DNA of 64,000 nucleotides from Altererythrobacter aquiaggeris (GCF_037154015.1 NZ_JBANRL010000001.1:806001-870000), one strand, 5' to 3'; positions 27,516 through 37,425 are shown, counted from the stretch's first letter. Notes: generated by a model from the letters alone, not told the origin. Made by a program: numbers and translations.

Positions 27516-27950
27516 GTGCTTGCAGAATTCAGGGAATTTATTGCCAAAGGCAATGTCATGGAACTGGCCGTAGCGGTTATTATCGCGGGCGCATTTGCCG
27601 TGATCGTATCCTCGCTAACCGATGACATCATCATGCCGATAGTCGGTGCGATCTTCGGCGGCGCAGACTTTTCCAATTATTTCATCCTTTTGAGCACGCC
27701 CGCGGGCTACGAAGGATCGACCGGCGATTATGCCGCGCTGAAAGAAGCCGGAGCAGCCATGATCGGATATGGCGCATTCATCACAGCGATCATCAATTTC
27801 CTGATTCTGGCATTTATCATTTTCATGCTGGTACGTTCGACCAACAAGTTGAAAGCGCGATTCGAAAGTCCGGCCGCAGACGAAGCAGCGGGACCCAGCG
27901 AAATCGACCTGCTCAAGGAAATTCGTGACGAACTGAAGAAGCGCCCTTAA
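27516..27950 (+). CDS. mscL: Large-conductance mechanosensitive channel MscL
   Basis: 144 residues; releases solutes when membrane tension rises after osmotic downshock. It begins VLAEFREFIAKGN (GTG start), the amphipathic N-helix, then TM1 VMELAVAVIIAGAFAVIVSS with the gate pattern and TM2 FITAIINFLILAFIIFMLV, then a C-terminal bundle ending LLKEIRDELKKRP. GGGAGAA is 6 nt before the GTG. The longer upstream frame has no such support. Confidence 0.95.
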   Translation: MLAEFREFIAKGNVMELAVAVIIAGAFAVIVSSLTDDIIMPIVGAIFGGADFSNYFILLSTPAGYEGSTGDYAALKEAGAAMIGYGAFITAIINFLILAFIIFMLVRSTNKLKARFESPAADEAAGPSEIDLLKEIRDELKKRP

Positions 27951-27973
27951 CCGCGCTTTTCCAGCCAATACAC

Positions 27974-28001
27974 TTTCAATTAATCCACCAGCGCCTATAT
28001 A
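27974..28001 (+). promoter_or_regulatory. Candidate promoter of ssrA
   Basis: TTTCAA (27974-27979) and TATATA (27996-28001) are separated by 16 nt, giving a plausible sigma-70-like promoter. Transcription would start near 28008, just before the tmRNA acceptor piece. Confidence 0.4.
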
Positions 28002-28007
28002 GGGACT

Positions 28008-28090
28008 GCCGGTCTAGGCCGGATATGGCGATAAACGGCCATGTGTAATAGATGCAGCGGACCCGGGGGCAGTACCCGGCGACTCCACCA
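28008..28090 (+). ncRNA. ssrA: tmRNA acceptor piece (permuted ssrA, first half)
   Basis: The gene is circularly permuted: the 3' tRNA-like half comes first. It ends GGCGACTCCACCA with CCA encoded at 28088-28090. The T-arm pairs CCGGG with CCCGG around GGCAGTA, and the last bases pair with the GGGGTCG start of the coding piece. The 5' end is set from the promoter and is approximate. Permuted two-piece tmRNA is the known alphaproteobacterial form. Confidence 0.85.
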
Positions 28091-28118
28091 CCTGGACCTG
28101 TATCGGGGTCCAAATGAC

Positions 28119-28348
28119 GGGGTCGAACTAGGATCGACGTGTGTTGAAAGACATGGTTTTTGCCCGGGCTGAGTAACCCGCAAAACTGTTCACAAACCAT
28201 AAGTGCAAACGATAACGAAGCACTCGCTCTCGCTGCGTAATTTGATGGCCTAACGGCCTGAATTTACAAAGCCTAAGCGCGGTTGGACCGACCGGGCAAC
28301 AGAACGGATTCCGGGGGCCTGAGGGGGCCTAGCAACAGAACCCCTCAC
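28119..28348 (+). ncRNA. ssrA: tmRNA coding piece (permuted ssrA, second half)
   Basis: Starts GGGGTCGAACTAGGATCGAC, the usual tmRNA 5' end. A pk1-like element (GCCCGGG with CCCGC) follows, then the tag frame, a GGCC-TAAC-GGCC hairpin and pseudoknot-like hairpins. Two of these hold GCAACAGAAC in the loop (28296 and 28332). The second has a perfect 7-bp stem, TGAGGGG (28320-28326) with CCCCTCA (28341-28347). The spacer 28091-28118 is removed in maturation. The 3' end is uncertain. Confidence 0.87.
28205..28240 (+). other. tmRNA proteolysis tag frame, ANDNEALALAA
   Basis: Eleven codons, GCA to GCG, end in TAA and encode ANDNEALALAA. The Leu-Ala-Ala-rich end marks stalled peptides for ClpXP-type proteases. 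The resume codon is GCA after ATAAGT. From memory the tag matches sphingomonad tmRNAs. Confidence 0.9.
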
Positions 28349-28398
28349 CTTACCGTAGGATTGAGAGAACTTTGCCAGCGTATCCCAGCGACGGTCCT

Positions 28399-28441
28399 CC
28401 CCTCACGCTATAAAAGCACGCGGGCCTGGCAACAGAACCGC
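28399..28441 (+). repeat. Third copy of the tmRNA-like hairpin, beyond ssrA
   Basis: GCGG (28420-28423) pairs with CCGC (28438-28441) around a 14-nt loop holding GCAACAGAAC (28429-28438 across the stem edge). The loop differs by one base from the second ssrA hairpin, whose stem is different. CCCCTCAC is also repeated (28341-28348 and 28399-28406). It may be part of a longer coding piece or a degenerate duplicate. Confidence 0.5.
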
Positions 28442-28514
28442 CCCACTTTCTTTCATGAAATTTGCGCCGCGATGACGTGCGCGGTGATGCCAGCGCTATA
28501 CCGCGCGATGACTG

Positions 28515-28769
28515 TCAGCCGGAGGGCTGCTCAACCGCAAGCGCGGCCTTTGCCTCCGCCTGCTCGAACCGTAAACAATCGAGAATTTTCGCGCCCGCCA
28601 GAAATACCGCGCCGGTACAGGCCAGAAACAGAAGTTTTCCGCCGATGCCGGGGTATTGGACCAGATAGCTGCTGCCACGTTCGGTCGCACCCAGCGCGAG
28701 CGCATAGATGATGAGATAGGCTTCCCACCGCGTCTTGATGACGAATAATCTGCCTATCTTTGCGAACAT
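28515..28769 (-). CDS. Small membrane protein, 84 residues
   Basis: Starts MFAKIGRLFVIKTRWEAYLI and continues with two hydrophobic segments (AYLIIYALALGATERGSSYL and LLFLACTGAVFLAGAKIL) joined by a short loop, then a Glu/Ala-rich tail. GAAGGGAT precedes the ATG at 28769; a longer upstream frame is not supported. The N-terminus is basic. The pattern suits a two-helix inner-membrane protein. No family recognised. Confidence 0.7.
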   Translation of the reverse strand: MFAKIGRLFVIKTRWEAYLIIYALALGATERGSSYLVQYPGIGGKLLFLACTGAVFLAGAKILDCLRFEQAEAKAALAVEQPSG

Positions 28770-28884
28770 CCTGATCCCTTCGTTAACATTTACCGACGCA
28801 AGGCCCGTGCCAGACGCAGTTTCCTGCGCGTATCGATAGTTAACACATATCGGACTTGTAAGCAGAACCGACAGTTTGTTCAAA

Positions 28885-30129
28885 TCAGATAAGCTCGGGG
28901 AGTTCCAGCATTTGAAGCAGGGTGTTCCGCGCTGCTACAACTTCTTCAACCAGCTTGCGCGATGTCAGATCGGCCGGGTCGATCTGTTCGGGCCAGAAAT
29001 TCCCGATCGTGACTTCCATCGCGGTAGCCTTGGCATCATCCAGCATGAAGCGCGGATCGATGGTTTGGGGATCGGCCACTACCCGCAGCCGCAAACAAGC
29101 CGGGCCGCCGCCATTGGCCATGCTTTGCCGCACATCCACCGGAATGACTTTGCGGATCGGACCGTTTCCGGCGAGCATGTCGTCAAGCCATTTGCGGACG
29201 GATGCGGTTTCCCACGCCTCGGTCGGGATGACCAGCGCCATCACGCCGTCAGGCAGGGTAACTAGCTGGGCATTGAACAGGTACGAGCTGACCGCTTCGG
29301 CCAGCGAAACGGCGCTGGCGGGCACCTCGACGATCTGCGCCGAGGGCATTTTTTCGCTGATCGCGGCGTAAGTTCCCGCGCGGTCGGCAAAGGCCAGTTC
29401 ATGCGTGAACAGGACTTTTTCATTGGCCACCGCGACCACATCATTGTGGAATGCGCCCGCTGCAATGGCATCGGGGTTTTGTTCGACGAACAGCACCCGC
29501 TGCGGATCGAGCGCGTGAAGCCGGGCAACAGCGCGGCTGGCCTGTTCATGCTGGCGCGCGGGGAATGCGCTGCCGCTGCGGCCATACACAAAAATCTCCA
29601 GACCCGGCTGATCGTGACCATCGGTCATCCGCATATGGTTGGCGGCGCCTTCATCGCCAAATGTCGGCAGCACGGGCGTGTGGATGACGAAGTGATCCTG
29701 ATTGCCGAATGCGACCGCCAGCATCCGCAGCGTATCGGGCCATTCATGCGAGCGATGCGGCATCGCCACCAGATTTGCCGGTGTAAGATGACATTTGCCG
29801 TCCGCAGTATCGGGCGCTGGCGATACGGTTGCGGCATTGGCGGTCCACATCGAACTTGCCGACCAGGCCGCTGCGGTCAGCCGCGGGTCTGTGCCGACAT
29901 CGCATCCCAGTGCAGCAGCAAATTTCAGATTGGGGCGGGGCAGGGGCAACAGAAAACCCTGCGGCAGCCCCAACGCCATATTGCTGCGCATCTTTGCAAT
30001 CCCCTGCAGCGCGGCAGCGCGGGGGTACGAAACTTTGCCCGCGTTGCTGGTGGCGGCCAGATTGCCCAGGCTTAGCCCGGCGTAATTGTGGCTGGGGCCG
30101 ACAAGGCCGTCGAAATTGATTTCCTGCAC
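28885..30129 (-). CDS. astB: N-succinylarginine dihydrolase (AstB)
   Basis: Second enzyme of the arginine succinyltransferase pathway: N2-succinylarginine to succinylornithine, CO2 and two NH3. About 414 residues. NFDGLVGPSHNYAGLSLGN at the start and GGGPACLRLRVVADP with the catalytic cysteine near the end are diagnostic. The start is either a TTG at 30135 that overlaps the astA stop (TTGA) or the GTG at 30129; both have GGAG at a fair distance. I list the GTG. It follows astA in one operon. Confidence 0.92.
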   Translation of the reverse strand: MQEINFDGLVGPSHNYAGLSLGNLAATSNAGKVSYPRAAALQGIAKMRSNMALGLPQGFLLPLPRPNLKFAAALGCDVGTDPRLTAAAWSASSMWTANAATVSPAPDTADGKCHLTPANLVAMPHRSHEWPDTLRMLAVAFGNQDHFVIHTPVLPTFGDEGAANHMRMTDGHDQPGLEIFVYGRSGSAFPARQHEQASRAVARLHALDPQRVLFVEQNPDAIAAGAFHNDVVAVANEKVLFTHELAFADRAGTYAAISEKMPSAQIVEVPASAVSLAEAVSSYLFNAQLVTLPDGVMALVIPTEAWETASVRKWLDDMLAGNGPIRKVIPVDVRQSMANGGGPACLRLRVVADPQTIDPRFMLDDAKATAMEVTIGNFWPEQIDPADLTSRKLVEEVVAARNTLLQMLELPELI

Positions 30130-30131
30130 GC

Positions 30132-31148
30132 TCAACGCTCCACGCTCCGCACGATATCACCCTTCGAAACGCGCAGTATTTCCGCAGCCTGCGCGTCGAG
30201 CGCGATGCCGCCGACGTGCGCGGTAATCTTGGCATAACAGCATCTGAAATCGGTCAGTTCACCCGCCGCAACCAGCGATAGGATGCCTTGGGAATTGTCG
30301 GTTGCCAGCACTTTTGCCGGGATAGCCTGTACAATGCTTTTGACGTCATCCGTACGCGCGGTCATGCTGGGGCCCCCGTCGAAAATATCGACATAGCCTT
30401 CATATTTGAACCCCTCGGTTTCCAGCATCCGCATCGCGGCGCGGCCCGAGGGATGCGGCATTCCGATGGCGGTGCGCGCGACTTCGGGCAACATCGCGAT
30501 ATAGATCGGATGTTTGGGCATCAGATCGGCGATAAACTGGTTGCCGTTGACCGCGTTGAAATAATCCGCTTCCTGAAAACTCATGCCGAAAAACCGGCCC
30601 GCCACCCCGTCCCAAAAGGGCGATCCGCCGCGTTCGTCGATAATCCCGCGAAGTTCGGCCAGGATTTTATCGGCAAACCGCTGGCGGTGCCCCGCGATGA
30701 ACAGATAGCGGCTGCGCGCAAGCAACAGTCCCAGTCCGCCCGCACGTTCGGAAGGATGCAGGAACAGACCGCCCACTTCGCTCGAACCTTCAAGATCGGT
30801 GGTCAGCTGCAGCATCTGCGCGCTGAAAGTCCGGTCAAGCTCCTTCGAATGCTGCGTCAGAGTATTATGGCGATAGGAATAGAACGGCCATTCCTTGCCC
30901 ACCTGCGTGAACAGCTGGCAGGTGCCGCGCACTTCGCCTGTTGCGGTGTTTTCGAGGATAAGCACGAACTGGTCATCCGCCAGACCGGCATCGACGGCGC
31001 GCGCGAAGGCGGCTGCACTGCGTTCCAGCTTGGTTGTCAAAGCCGTTTTGTCGGGCGGCAGATTGGTAAATCCACCCCCGGTCAGCTTGGCCATTTCATA
31101 CAGCGGTTGCAGATCTTCGGCCCTGGCGGCGCGGATGACGAAACTCAA
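30132..31148 (-). CDS. astA: Arginine N-succinyltransferase (AstA)
   Basis: First enzyme of the AST pathway, adding succinyl from succinyl-CoA to arginine. 338 residues, a normal length. FVIRAARAEDLQPLYEMAKL and TGGGFTNLPPDK open the GNAT-like fold; GLGLLLARSRYLF and the FEGYVDIFDGGPS-like end match the family. The start is a TTG with GGGGAA about 7 nt upstream that overlaps the previous stop (TTGA). Together with astB it should let the cell use arginine as a nitrogen source. Confidence 0.93.
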   Translation of the reverse strand: MSFVIRAARAEDLQPLYEMAKLTGGGFTNLPPDKTALTTKLERSAAAFARAVDAGLADDQFVLILENTATGEVRGTCQLFTQVGKEWPFYSYRHNTLTQHSKELDRTFSAQMLQLTTDLEGSSEVGGLFLHPSERAGGLGLLLARSRYLFIAGHRQRFADKILAELRGIIDERGGSPFWDGVAGRFFGMSFQEADYFNAVNGNQFIADLMPKHPIYIAMLPEVARTAIGMPHPSGRAAMRMLETEGFKYEGYVDIFDGGPSMTARTDDVKSIVQAIPAKVLATDNSQGILSLVAAGELTDFRCCYAKITAHVGGIALDAQAAEILRVSKGDIVRSVER

Positions 31149-32371
31149 AATGTATTCCCCAAAGAATGCGGCGCTGAAGCAAGACGGTTGAGCACCAGCG
31201 TGGACAGCGCCGCACGCTCGGACAATGACGAGACGATCATGAATTCATCTGGCGAATGGATGGCCCCGCCGCGAACGCCCATCGTATCGACAACCGGCAC
31301 GCCCGCGCTGGCAATGTTGTTGCCATCACACACGCCGCCGGTGGATTGCCAGCCGATTGTCTGGCCTAGCATCGCGCCGCAATCGCGCACCAGATCGAAC
31401 AGCGCCTGCGCCTTGCGATCGACCGGTTTGGCCGGCCGGCTGATCCCGCCATGCGTGCTGACCGCGACTTCGTGCGATTGCTGCACTTCGCCGATCAGCG
31501 ATTGCATTGCAGCCTGAAAACTTTCCGCAGCGGCAGGGTTCCGCGGGCGGATGTTGAAGCGCAATACGGCGTGGTCGGGCACCACATTGTTCGCCGCGCC
31601 GCCATCGATCCTGGCAGGGTTCACGCTGATTTCATCGGTTTGCAGCGCCTTGAGAGCGACTGCCAGCGCCGCTGCGGCAACGATGGCATTGCGCCCGTCG
31701 AGCGGATTGCGCCCTGCGTGGGCGGATTTGCCGGTGATCGTGAGCGAATAATTTCCGCTGCCGCCGCGTGCGTGCGCCAATGTGCCGTCGGGCAGGGCGG
31801 AAGGTTCATATGTCAGCGCCGCCGCCTTCCCGCGCGCCAGTTGGTCGATCAACGCAGCCGACGCCAGCGACCCGGTCTCCTCGTCGGAATTGATTAGAAC
31901 ATCATAGCCTACAACTGCTGCATGATCGCCGCGTTCGAAAGCCTGCAAGGTATGCAGGATGATCGCGAGACCGCCTTTCATGTCGGCAGTGCCGGGCCCG
32001 TTCAGTGTATCATCATCGAGCCAGGTCAACGCCTGAAACGGATGGTCTGCGGGAAACACCGTGTCCATGTGGCCGGTCAGCAAAAACCGCCGTTCCGCCT
32101 GCGGGCGAACGCGCAGAACCATGTGCTGGCCGTGCTCTTTTTCCACTTCGCTGCCGCCGGGCGCGATTGCGGTGACGGGTGCCGGATCGACAAGCTCGAT
32201 TTCACCCGGCAGGACTGCAAATGCATCGGCCAGTCGTCCTGCAACCAGCTTCAGGCCGGGCAAGTTGGCGGTGCCGGTGTTTACATTGACCCAGCCGGTG
32301 ACATCGGCCAGCATCGCCTGCTGGTCGATTGCCGCGATCTGGCTGCGTTCTTGATCTGTGGGTTGTTTCAT
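31145..32371 (-). CDS. M20-family metallohydrolase in the ast operon
   Basis: 408 residues of the M20/M28-type peptidase-deacylase fold. Metal motifs are present: [31 protein letters not shown] and the late histidine in [11 protein letters not shown] dimerisation domain lies in the middle ([20 protein letters not shown]). Relatives cleave acyl groups, such as succinyl-diaminopimelate desuccinylase and carboxypeptidase G2. Its stop overlaps the astA start, so it is first in the operon. That suggests a role in the AST route, perhaps removing succinyl from succinylglutamate in place of the M14 enzyme AstE. This role is inferred. Confidence 0.85.
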   Translation of the reverse strand: MKQPTDQERSQIAAIDQQAMLADVTGWVNVNTGTANLPGLKLVAGRLADAFAVLPGEIELVDPAPVTAIAPGGSEVEKEHGQHMVLRVRPQAERRFLLTGHMDTVFPADHPFQALTWLDDDTLNGPGTADMKGGLAIILHTLQAFERGDHAAVVGYDVLINSDEETGSLASAALIDQLARGKAAALTYEPSALPDGTLAHARGGSGNYSLTITGKSAHAGRNPLDGRNAIVAAAALAVALKALQTDEISVNPARIDGGAANNVVPDHAVLRFNIRPRNPAAAESFQAAMQSLIGEVQQSHEVAVSTHGGISRPAKPVDRKAQALFDLVRDCGAMLGQTIGWQSTGGVCDGNNIASAGVPVVDTMGVRGGAIHSPDEFMIVSSLSERAALSTLVLNRLASAPHSLGNTF

Positions 32372-32523
32372 CTGGAACCGGCTTAGCGGGGCATCGCATC
32401 CGCGCCAAGCCCGTTGCAATCGCCCCTCCACCGCGTCATAGAGACGCCTCCTCCCCGGGATACAATTTGTCTGAATTGCGCCGTGCCCCTGGCAACGGTT
32501 GCCGTATCTTTGTGAGGATTGTG

Positions 32524-34623
32524 ATGAGTAACTCAGTTGAACGCGCCGGTTTGCAGGTGGACGGGGCGCTTGCGCAATTTGTCGAGGACCAGGTGCTTGC
32601 CCCGCTTGGCCGCGATGCGGACGGATTCTGGTCCGGTTTCGCTGCACTGCTGACCGATCTCGCGCCGCGCAATGCAGCGTTGCTGCAGAAGAGGGAAGAT
32701 CTGCAAGCGGCAATCAATGCATGGCATATCGAACGGCGCGGCCAGCCGCATGATGCCGCCGCTTATCAGGCGTTCCTGCGTGAGATCGGTTATCTGGTGC
32801 CCGAGCCGGGCAATTTCACCATCGGCACGCAGAATGTTGATCCCGAGATTGCCACGATGGCGGGGCCGCAGTTGGTTGTGCCAGTGCTCAACGCGCGCTT
32901 TTTGCTCAATGCCGCCAATGCGCGCTGGGGCAGCCTTTATGATGCGCTTTACGGGACGGACGCGCTTGACGCTGCGCCAGCCAGACCCGGCGGATATGAC
33001 CGCGTACGCGGAGATGCGGTGATCGCGCATGGCCGCGCATTCCTTGATGATGCACTCCCGCTGATTGGCCAGAGCTGGGCCGATATTGCGGGCGATCATG
33101 ACGGGAAACTGGCCGATGAAAGCCAGTATGTCGGCAAAACCGCCAAGGGTCTGCTGTTCAAACACAACGGCCTGCATATCGAGGTTATATTCGATGTGGA
33201 TAGCCCCGTGGGCAAAACCGACAAGGCGGGCATCGCAGACATCAATCTCGAATCCGCGTTGACCACGATTGCCGATATGGAAGATTCGGTCGCTGCTGTG
33301 GATGCAGAGGACAAGCTGCTCGCCTACACCAACTGGCTGGGCATCATCCGCGGCGATCTGGCGGAAAGTTTTGAAAAAGGCGGCACAGTGCTGACCCGCG
33401 AACTGGCGGGTGACAAGGCATTCACCGATGCGTCGGGCGCTAAGCACAAGCTGTCCGGCCGCAGTCTTATGTTCGTCCGCAATGTCGGCCATCTGATGTC
33501 CAATCCGGCGATAATTTTGCCGGATGGTAGTGAGATCCCCGAAGGCATCATGGACGCTGTCATCACCGGAGCTATCGGCGCGCACGATGTCGCTGGCCTC
33601 GGCAAATACGGCAACTCCCGGGCAAACAGCATCTATATCGTGAAGCCCAAAATGCACGGGCCGGAGGAATGCGCCTTTACCAATGATCTGTTCGATGCAG
33701 TCGAGGATCTGATGGACCTGCCGCGTCACACGGTGAAAGTCGGCGTGATGGATGAAGAACGCCGCACCAGCGCCAATCTTGGCGCCTGCATCCATGCGGT
33801 GCGCGACCGGATCGTGTTCATCAACACCGGCTTCCTCGACCGGACGGGCGATGAAATCCACACTTCGATGCAGGCCGGGCCGATGGTCCGCAAGGGCGCG
33901 ATGAAAACGCTCGATTGGCTTACCGCATACGAAAAACGCAATGTCGGTATCGGTCTGAAACACGGTCTGTCGGGCCGCGCGCAGATCGGCAAGGGCATGT
34001 GGCCCGCGCCCGATCTGATGAAGCGGATGATGGCCGAGAAGATCGGCCATCTGAAAGCGGGCGCAAATACCGCCTGGGTGCCGTCCCCCACAGCTGCGAC
34101 GCTGCATGCGCTGCATTATCATCAGGCGGATGTGTTCGAACTCCAGAAAGAGCTTGGCGACATTCCCGGTCTTGAGCCATTGCTCGATATCCCGCTCGCC
34201 GATGGGGTAAATTGGAGCGAGCAAGAGGTAGCCGAGGAGTTGGACAACAATGCGCAGGGACTGCTGGGTTATGTGGTGCGCTGGACCGAACACGGCGTCG
34301 GCTGTTCCAAAGTGCCCGACATTCACGATGTCGGCCTGATGGAAGATCGCGCGACCTTGCGCATATCCAGCCAGCATATGGCCAACTGGCTGTTGCACGG
34401 CGTTTGCAGCGACGATCAGGTGATGGACGCGCTCAAACGCATGGCGGTGAAAGTCGATGCGCAAAACGCAGATGACCCGGCCTATCAGGCAATGTCAGCG
34501 GATTTCGAAAACAGCATCGCGTTCAGGGCGGCGTGCGATCTGGTGTTCAAGGGTGTCGAGCAGCCGAGCGGTTATACCGAGCCGCTGTTGCACCGGTGGC
34601 GTCAGGTAGCCAAGGCCCGGTAA
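32524..34623 (+). CDS. glcB: Malate synthase G
   Basis: 699-residue Mg-dependent enzyme that joins glyoxylate and acetyl-CoA to malate (glyoxylate cycle or glycolate use). Family-typical segments include [37 protein letters not shown] and [16 protein letters not shown]. The length suits isoform G (about 720) and not A. GAGG is 7 nt before the ATG at 32524. It is divergent from the M20 gene. No isocitrate lyase gene is in the window. Confidence 0.96.
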   Translation: MSNSVERAGLQVDGALAQFVEDQVLAPLGRDADGFWSGFAALLTDLAPRNAALLQKREDLQAAINAWHIERRGQPHDAAAYQAFLREIGYLVPEPGNFTIGTQNVDPEIATMAGPQLVVPVLNARFLLNAANARWGSLYDALYGTDALDAAPARPGGYDRVRGDAVIAHGRAFLDDALPLIGQSWADIAGDHDGKLADESQYVGKTAKGLLFKHNGLHIEVIFDVDSPVGKTDKAGIADINLESALTTIADMEDSVAAVDAEDKLLAYTNWLGIIRGDLAESFEKGGTVLTRELAGDKAFTDASGAKHKLSGRSLMFVRNVGHLMSNPAIILPDGSEIPEGIMDAVITGAIGAHDVAGLGKYGNSRANSIYIVKPKMHGPEECAFTNDLFDAVEDLMDLPRHTVKVGVMDEERRTSANLGACIHAVRDRIVFINTGFLDRTGDEIHTSMQAGPMVRKGAMKTLDWLTAYEKRNVGIGLKHGLSGRAQIGKGMWPAPDLMKRMMAEKIGHLKAGANTAWVPSPTAATLHALHYHQADVFELQKELGDIPGLEPLLDIPLADGVNWSEQEVAEELDNNAQGLLGYVVRWTEHGVGCSKVPDIHDVGLMEDRATLRISSQHMANWLLHGVCSDDQVMDALKRMAVKVDAQNADDPAYQAMSADFENSIAFRAACDLVFKGVEQPSGYTEPLLHRWRQVAKAR

Positions 34624-34630
34624 TTCGAAA

Positions 34631-34663
34631 GCCAAATGATTTGAGGGCCAAATGATTTGAAGG
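34631..34663. repeat. Tandem 16-nt repeat after glcB
   Basis: GCCAAATGATTTGAGG (34631-34646) is followed at once by GCCAAATGATTTGAAGG (34647-34663). Nothing else explains it. Confidence 0.5.
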
Positions 34664-34678
34664 GGGCAAGCTCCAAAA

Positions 34679-34704
34679 AAAAGCGGGGCCGAAGCCCCGC
34701 TTTT
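34679..34704. terminator. Bidirectional rho-independent terminator
   Basis: AAAAGCGGGGC (34679-34689) pairs perfectly with GCCCCGCTTTT (34694-34704) across a CGAA loop. A-run and T-run flanks make it work in both directions, for glcB and the opposing small gene. Confidence 0.92.
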
Positions 34705-34728
34705 CAAATCAGTCAGTGTCAGTGCGTT

Positions 34729-34953
34729 TTACGCGCTAATAGCATCATCATTGTCGTCACCGTTAGAGATGGCGATTACGATGTATGTCGCAAGAATGGC
34801 AATTGCGAGAATGCCGATTACGCCATTGCTGCCACCCATTTCACTTGATTCCGAAACCGGTGCGGAAGTGCGATCAGCGTTTGCCGCTGAAACGGCAGGT
34901 GCGGATGCCAAAGATGCAGCCGCAACAGCGGCGAACAGGGTACGAATTTTCAT
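34729..34953 (-). CDS. Small exported single-helix protein, 74 residues
   Basis: Starts MKIRTLFAAVAAASLASAP with a signal sequence ending SAA, a short polar stretch rich in Ser and Glu, then a strong helix (GVIGILAIAILATYIVIAIS) and the acidic end NGDDNDDAISA. The plan suits a protein held in the inner membrane with an acidic cytoplasmic end. An upstream extension is not supported. Similar small genes occur in sphingomonads, but I know no function. Confidence 0.65.
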   Translation of the reverse strand: MKIRTLFAAVAAASLASAPAVSAANADRTSAPVSESSEMGGSNGVIGILAIAILATYIVIAISNGDDNDDAISA

Positions 34954-35178
34954 TATTTTACGATCCAATAGAAAATTATTATATTCGAACCAGTTACCCA
35001 ATGGCCTCGATCATCGCAAGCCAATTATCGCCAAACCGGTAAAATAATCGGGCGAACCGGGCCATGTGTGCCTGTCGATGGATCGGGCCAAGCTGTGGCT
35101 TTTTCTCGTGCGCAGTTTATGACACCCGAGCGCAGCCGTGCTGTGTCTGATCTTCCATCAATTCGAGGTGAACCCGCA

Positions 35179-35580
35179 ATGACCGATAATCTCATCCGGA
35201 AGGGGTTCATTTTTGCCGGGCTCAGCAACATTCTTGGTGTGCTTGTTTGCTCCAGGTTACTCACCAGTGAAGTGATGATGACAACCCAGCCTGCCGTGAT
35301 GGGGTTGTTCGGCCTGATCGGGATCATTTTATGGGGGCTGGCTTACATCGCGGTTTGCAAAAACTACGTCCACGTCCGGTGGCTGGTTGGCGTGTTCGTG
35401 ATCGAGAAGCTGGCTTATGTGATTGCGTGGCTGGTTTTCATATCCGGTCAATCACTGGGCGCAGTCTATGAGCAGGATTTTCTCGCCGGGGTGTTTTATA
35501 CAATCTATGGTGCCAACGATTTCATGTTCATGCTGTTTTTCGCATATGTGTTTCTAAAAGCGCCGAAAACACCGGCATAG
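35179..35580 (+). CDS. Multipass membrane protein, 133 residues
   Basis: GAGGTGA stands 7 nt before the ATG. Four hydrophobic segments: GFIFAGLSNILGVLVCSRLL, VMGLFGLIGIILWGLAYIAV, WLVGVFVIEKLAYVIAWLVF and FMFMLFFAYVFLKA. No motif points to a function. It stands alone, convergent with rsmA and 21 nt from it. Confidence 0.78.
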   Translation: MTDNLIRKGFIFAGLSNILGVLVCSRLLTSEVMMTTQPAVMGLFGLIGIILWGLAYIAVCKNYVHVRWLVGVFVIEKLAYVIAWLVFISGQSLGAVYEQDFLAGVFYTIYGANDFMFMLFFAYVFLKAPKTPA

Positions 35581-35601
35581 ATACGCAGCAGCGCCGCAGG
35601 G

Positions 35602-36417
35602 TCAATCAAGCACCCGCGCAATTGCGACAAATTCGTCAATCGTCAGCGTTTCCGCTCGCCGCTGCGGGTCGATACCCAGCGTTTCCAATGCATCCAGCGC
35701 ACCCGGCATTCCCTTCAGGCTCTGGCGCAGCATCTTGCGCCGCTGACCAAAGGCGGCGGCAGTGATCCGTTCGACCACTTTGGCCGAAACGCCCGCCGGC
35801 ATGGCGGATGGTTCGATGTGGACGATGGCGCTTTGCACCTTGGGCGGCGGGGTAAAGGCGCTGCGGTGGACTTTCATCGCCAGTTTCGCGCTGCTGCGCC
35901 ACTGCGCCAGAATGGCTAGGCGGCCATAGGCCTTGCCGTATGCCGAACCGACGATCCGCTGGGCGACTTCCTGCTGGAACATCAGTGTCAGCGATGTCCA
36001 TTCAGGCGGCCATTCTTCGCCGCCAAGCCAGCCGGTGAACAGCGCGGTGCCGATATTATACGGCAGGTTGGCTACGATGGCATAGGGCTCGTCAAACAGG
36101 CTTTCATGGTCGATTTTCAGCGCATCACCCTCGATCACCGTCAGTTTGCCGGGGAATGCATCCTGTATTTCGGCAAGCGCGGGCAAACAGCGCGCGTCAC
36201 GCTCGATCGCGGTCACGCGCGCCCCGGCGCGTAGCAGGGCGCGGGTCAACCCGCCGGGGCCGGGGCCGATTTCGAGCACCGCATGGTCATCCAGATCGCC
36301 GGGTATGGCAGCGATACGGTCCAGCAATTGTTCGTCGAACAGGAAATTCTGGCCCAGCGATTTGGCGGCTTTGAGATCATGCCGCGCGATTACCTCGCGT
36401 AACGGGGGCAGCGTCAC
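35602..36417 (-). CDS. rsmA: 16S rRNA dimethyladenosine transferase RsmA (KsgA)
   Basis: 271 residues; dimethylates two adjacent adenines near the 3' end of 16S rRNA late in 30S assembly. The SAM motif is [15 protein letters not shown] and the catalytic NLPYNIGT is intact, followed by the usual C-terminal domain. The GTG start overlaps the pdxA stop (GTGA). Last gene of the conserved lptD-surA-pdxA-rsmA run. Confidence 0.97.
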   Translation of the reverse strand: MTLPPLREVIARHDLKAAKSLGQNFLFDEQLLDRIAAIPGDLDDHAVLEIGPGPGGLTRALLRAGARVTAIERDARCLPALAEIQDAFPGKLTVIEGDALKIDHESLFDEPYAIVANLPYNIGTALFTGWLGGEEWPPEWTSLTLMFQQEVAQRIVGSAYGKAYGRLAILAQWRSSAKLAMKVHRSAFTPPPKVQSAIVHIEPSAMPAGVSAKVVERITAAAFGQRRKMLRQSLKGMPGALDALETLGIDPQRRAETLTIDEFVAIARVLD

Positions 36418-37418
36418 GCGGTTCTGCGCCGGGTGACGATTTCGCCCGCCATTTTCAGCGCGGCGATGGTTGCACCAGGATCGGCAAGACCTTTGCCCGC
36501 AATGCCGAACGCGGTGCCGTGGTCGGGCGATGTGCGGACAATCGGCAGGCCCAGCGTGACGTTGACCCCCGCATCGAAATCCAGCGCCTTCAGCGGGATA
36601 AGTGCCTGATCGTGATACATGCAGATCGCGGCGTCGTAAGTTTTGCGGGCGCGCGGGGCAAACAGCGCATCTGAGGGATGCGGTCCTGTCACCATGATAC
36701 CGGCGCCGTGCAGCGCTGCTATCGCAGGTTCGATAATTGTGCGTTCTTCATTGCCAAATGCGCCCTCTTCGCTGGCGTGCGGGTTCAGCGCGGCGATGGC
36801 AATACGCGGCTCGCCGATCCCGAAGTCGCGCTGCAACGCTTCGAACACGGTGCGGGTGCGCGTTTCAACCAGTTCGGCAGTCAGCAATGCGGAAACCCGC
36901 GACAAGGCGCAATGCACGGTGACCGGCACTGTTCGCAGGTTCGGGCCCGCTAGCATCATGACCGCGTCGCAAACCGGCCTGCCGCACTGGTGCGCCATGA
37001 ATTCGGTTTGTCCGGGATGCGCAAAGCCGGCTTCGGCCAGCCGCGCTTTGCTGACCGGCGCAGTGACCACGCCCGCTGCGGTGCCAGATACGGCAAGTTC
37101 GGCCGCGTGTTCGAGCGACCGCAGAGCCAGTGCCGCGCCCGCAGGGCAGGGTTGGCCGGGTCGGTAATCGCCGTCCAGATCGCCCAACACGGGCAAACCA
37201 CCGGCAAATGCCGTGGCGGCATCAGCCGGATCGGACACCGGGTTGACCGGTACATCCAGCCCGCAAGCCCTGGCCGCAGCGGCCAGAACGCCGGCGCCGC
37301 CAACCACGAAAAAGGGCAGCAGTTGCTGCGCATCACGCGCAAGCCAGGCGCGGCACAGCAATTCGGGGCCAATCCCCGCCGGATCGCCAAGCGAAATCGC
37401 CAGCGGAGCGGGGGTCAT
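36414..37418 (-). CDS. pdxA: 4-hydroxythreonine-4-phosphate dehydrogenase PdxA
   Basis: 334-residue NAD-dependent enzyme of the DXP-dependent pyridoxal phosphate pathway. The three metal histidines are in [24 protein letters not shown] and [13 protein letters not shown], and the start [13 protein letters not shown] is diagnostic. It lies 7 nt after the surA stop and overlaps rsmA. Confidence 0.96.
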   Translation of the reverse strand: MTPAPLAISLGDPAGIGPELLCRAWLARDAQQLLPFFVVGGAGVLAAAARACGLDVPVNPVSDPADAATAFAGGLPVLGDLDGDYRPGQPCPAGAALALRSLEHAAELAVSGTAAGVVTAPVSKARLAEAGFAHPGQTEFMAHQCGRPVCDAVMMLAGPNLRTVPVTVHCALSRVSALLTAELVETRTRTVFEALQRDFGIGEPRIAIAALNPHASEEGAFGNEERTIIEPAIAALHGAGIMVTGPHPSDALFAPRARKTYDAAICMYHDQALIPLKALDFDAGVNVTLGLPIVRTSPDHGTAFGIAGKGLADPGATIAALKMAGEIVTRRRTA

Positions 37419-37425
37419 GGCCGGA

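Noticed and set aside
32533-34464. 643-codon minus-strand frame
   Set aside because: Antisense to malate synthase G, which has complete family motifs; the frame shows no fold-like pattern.
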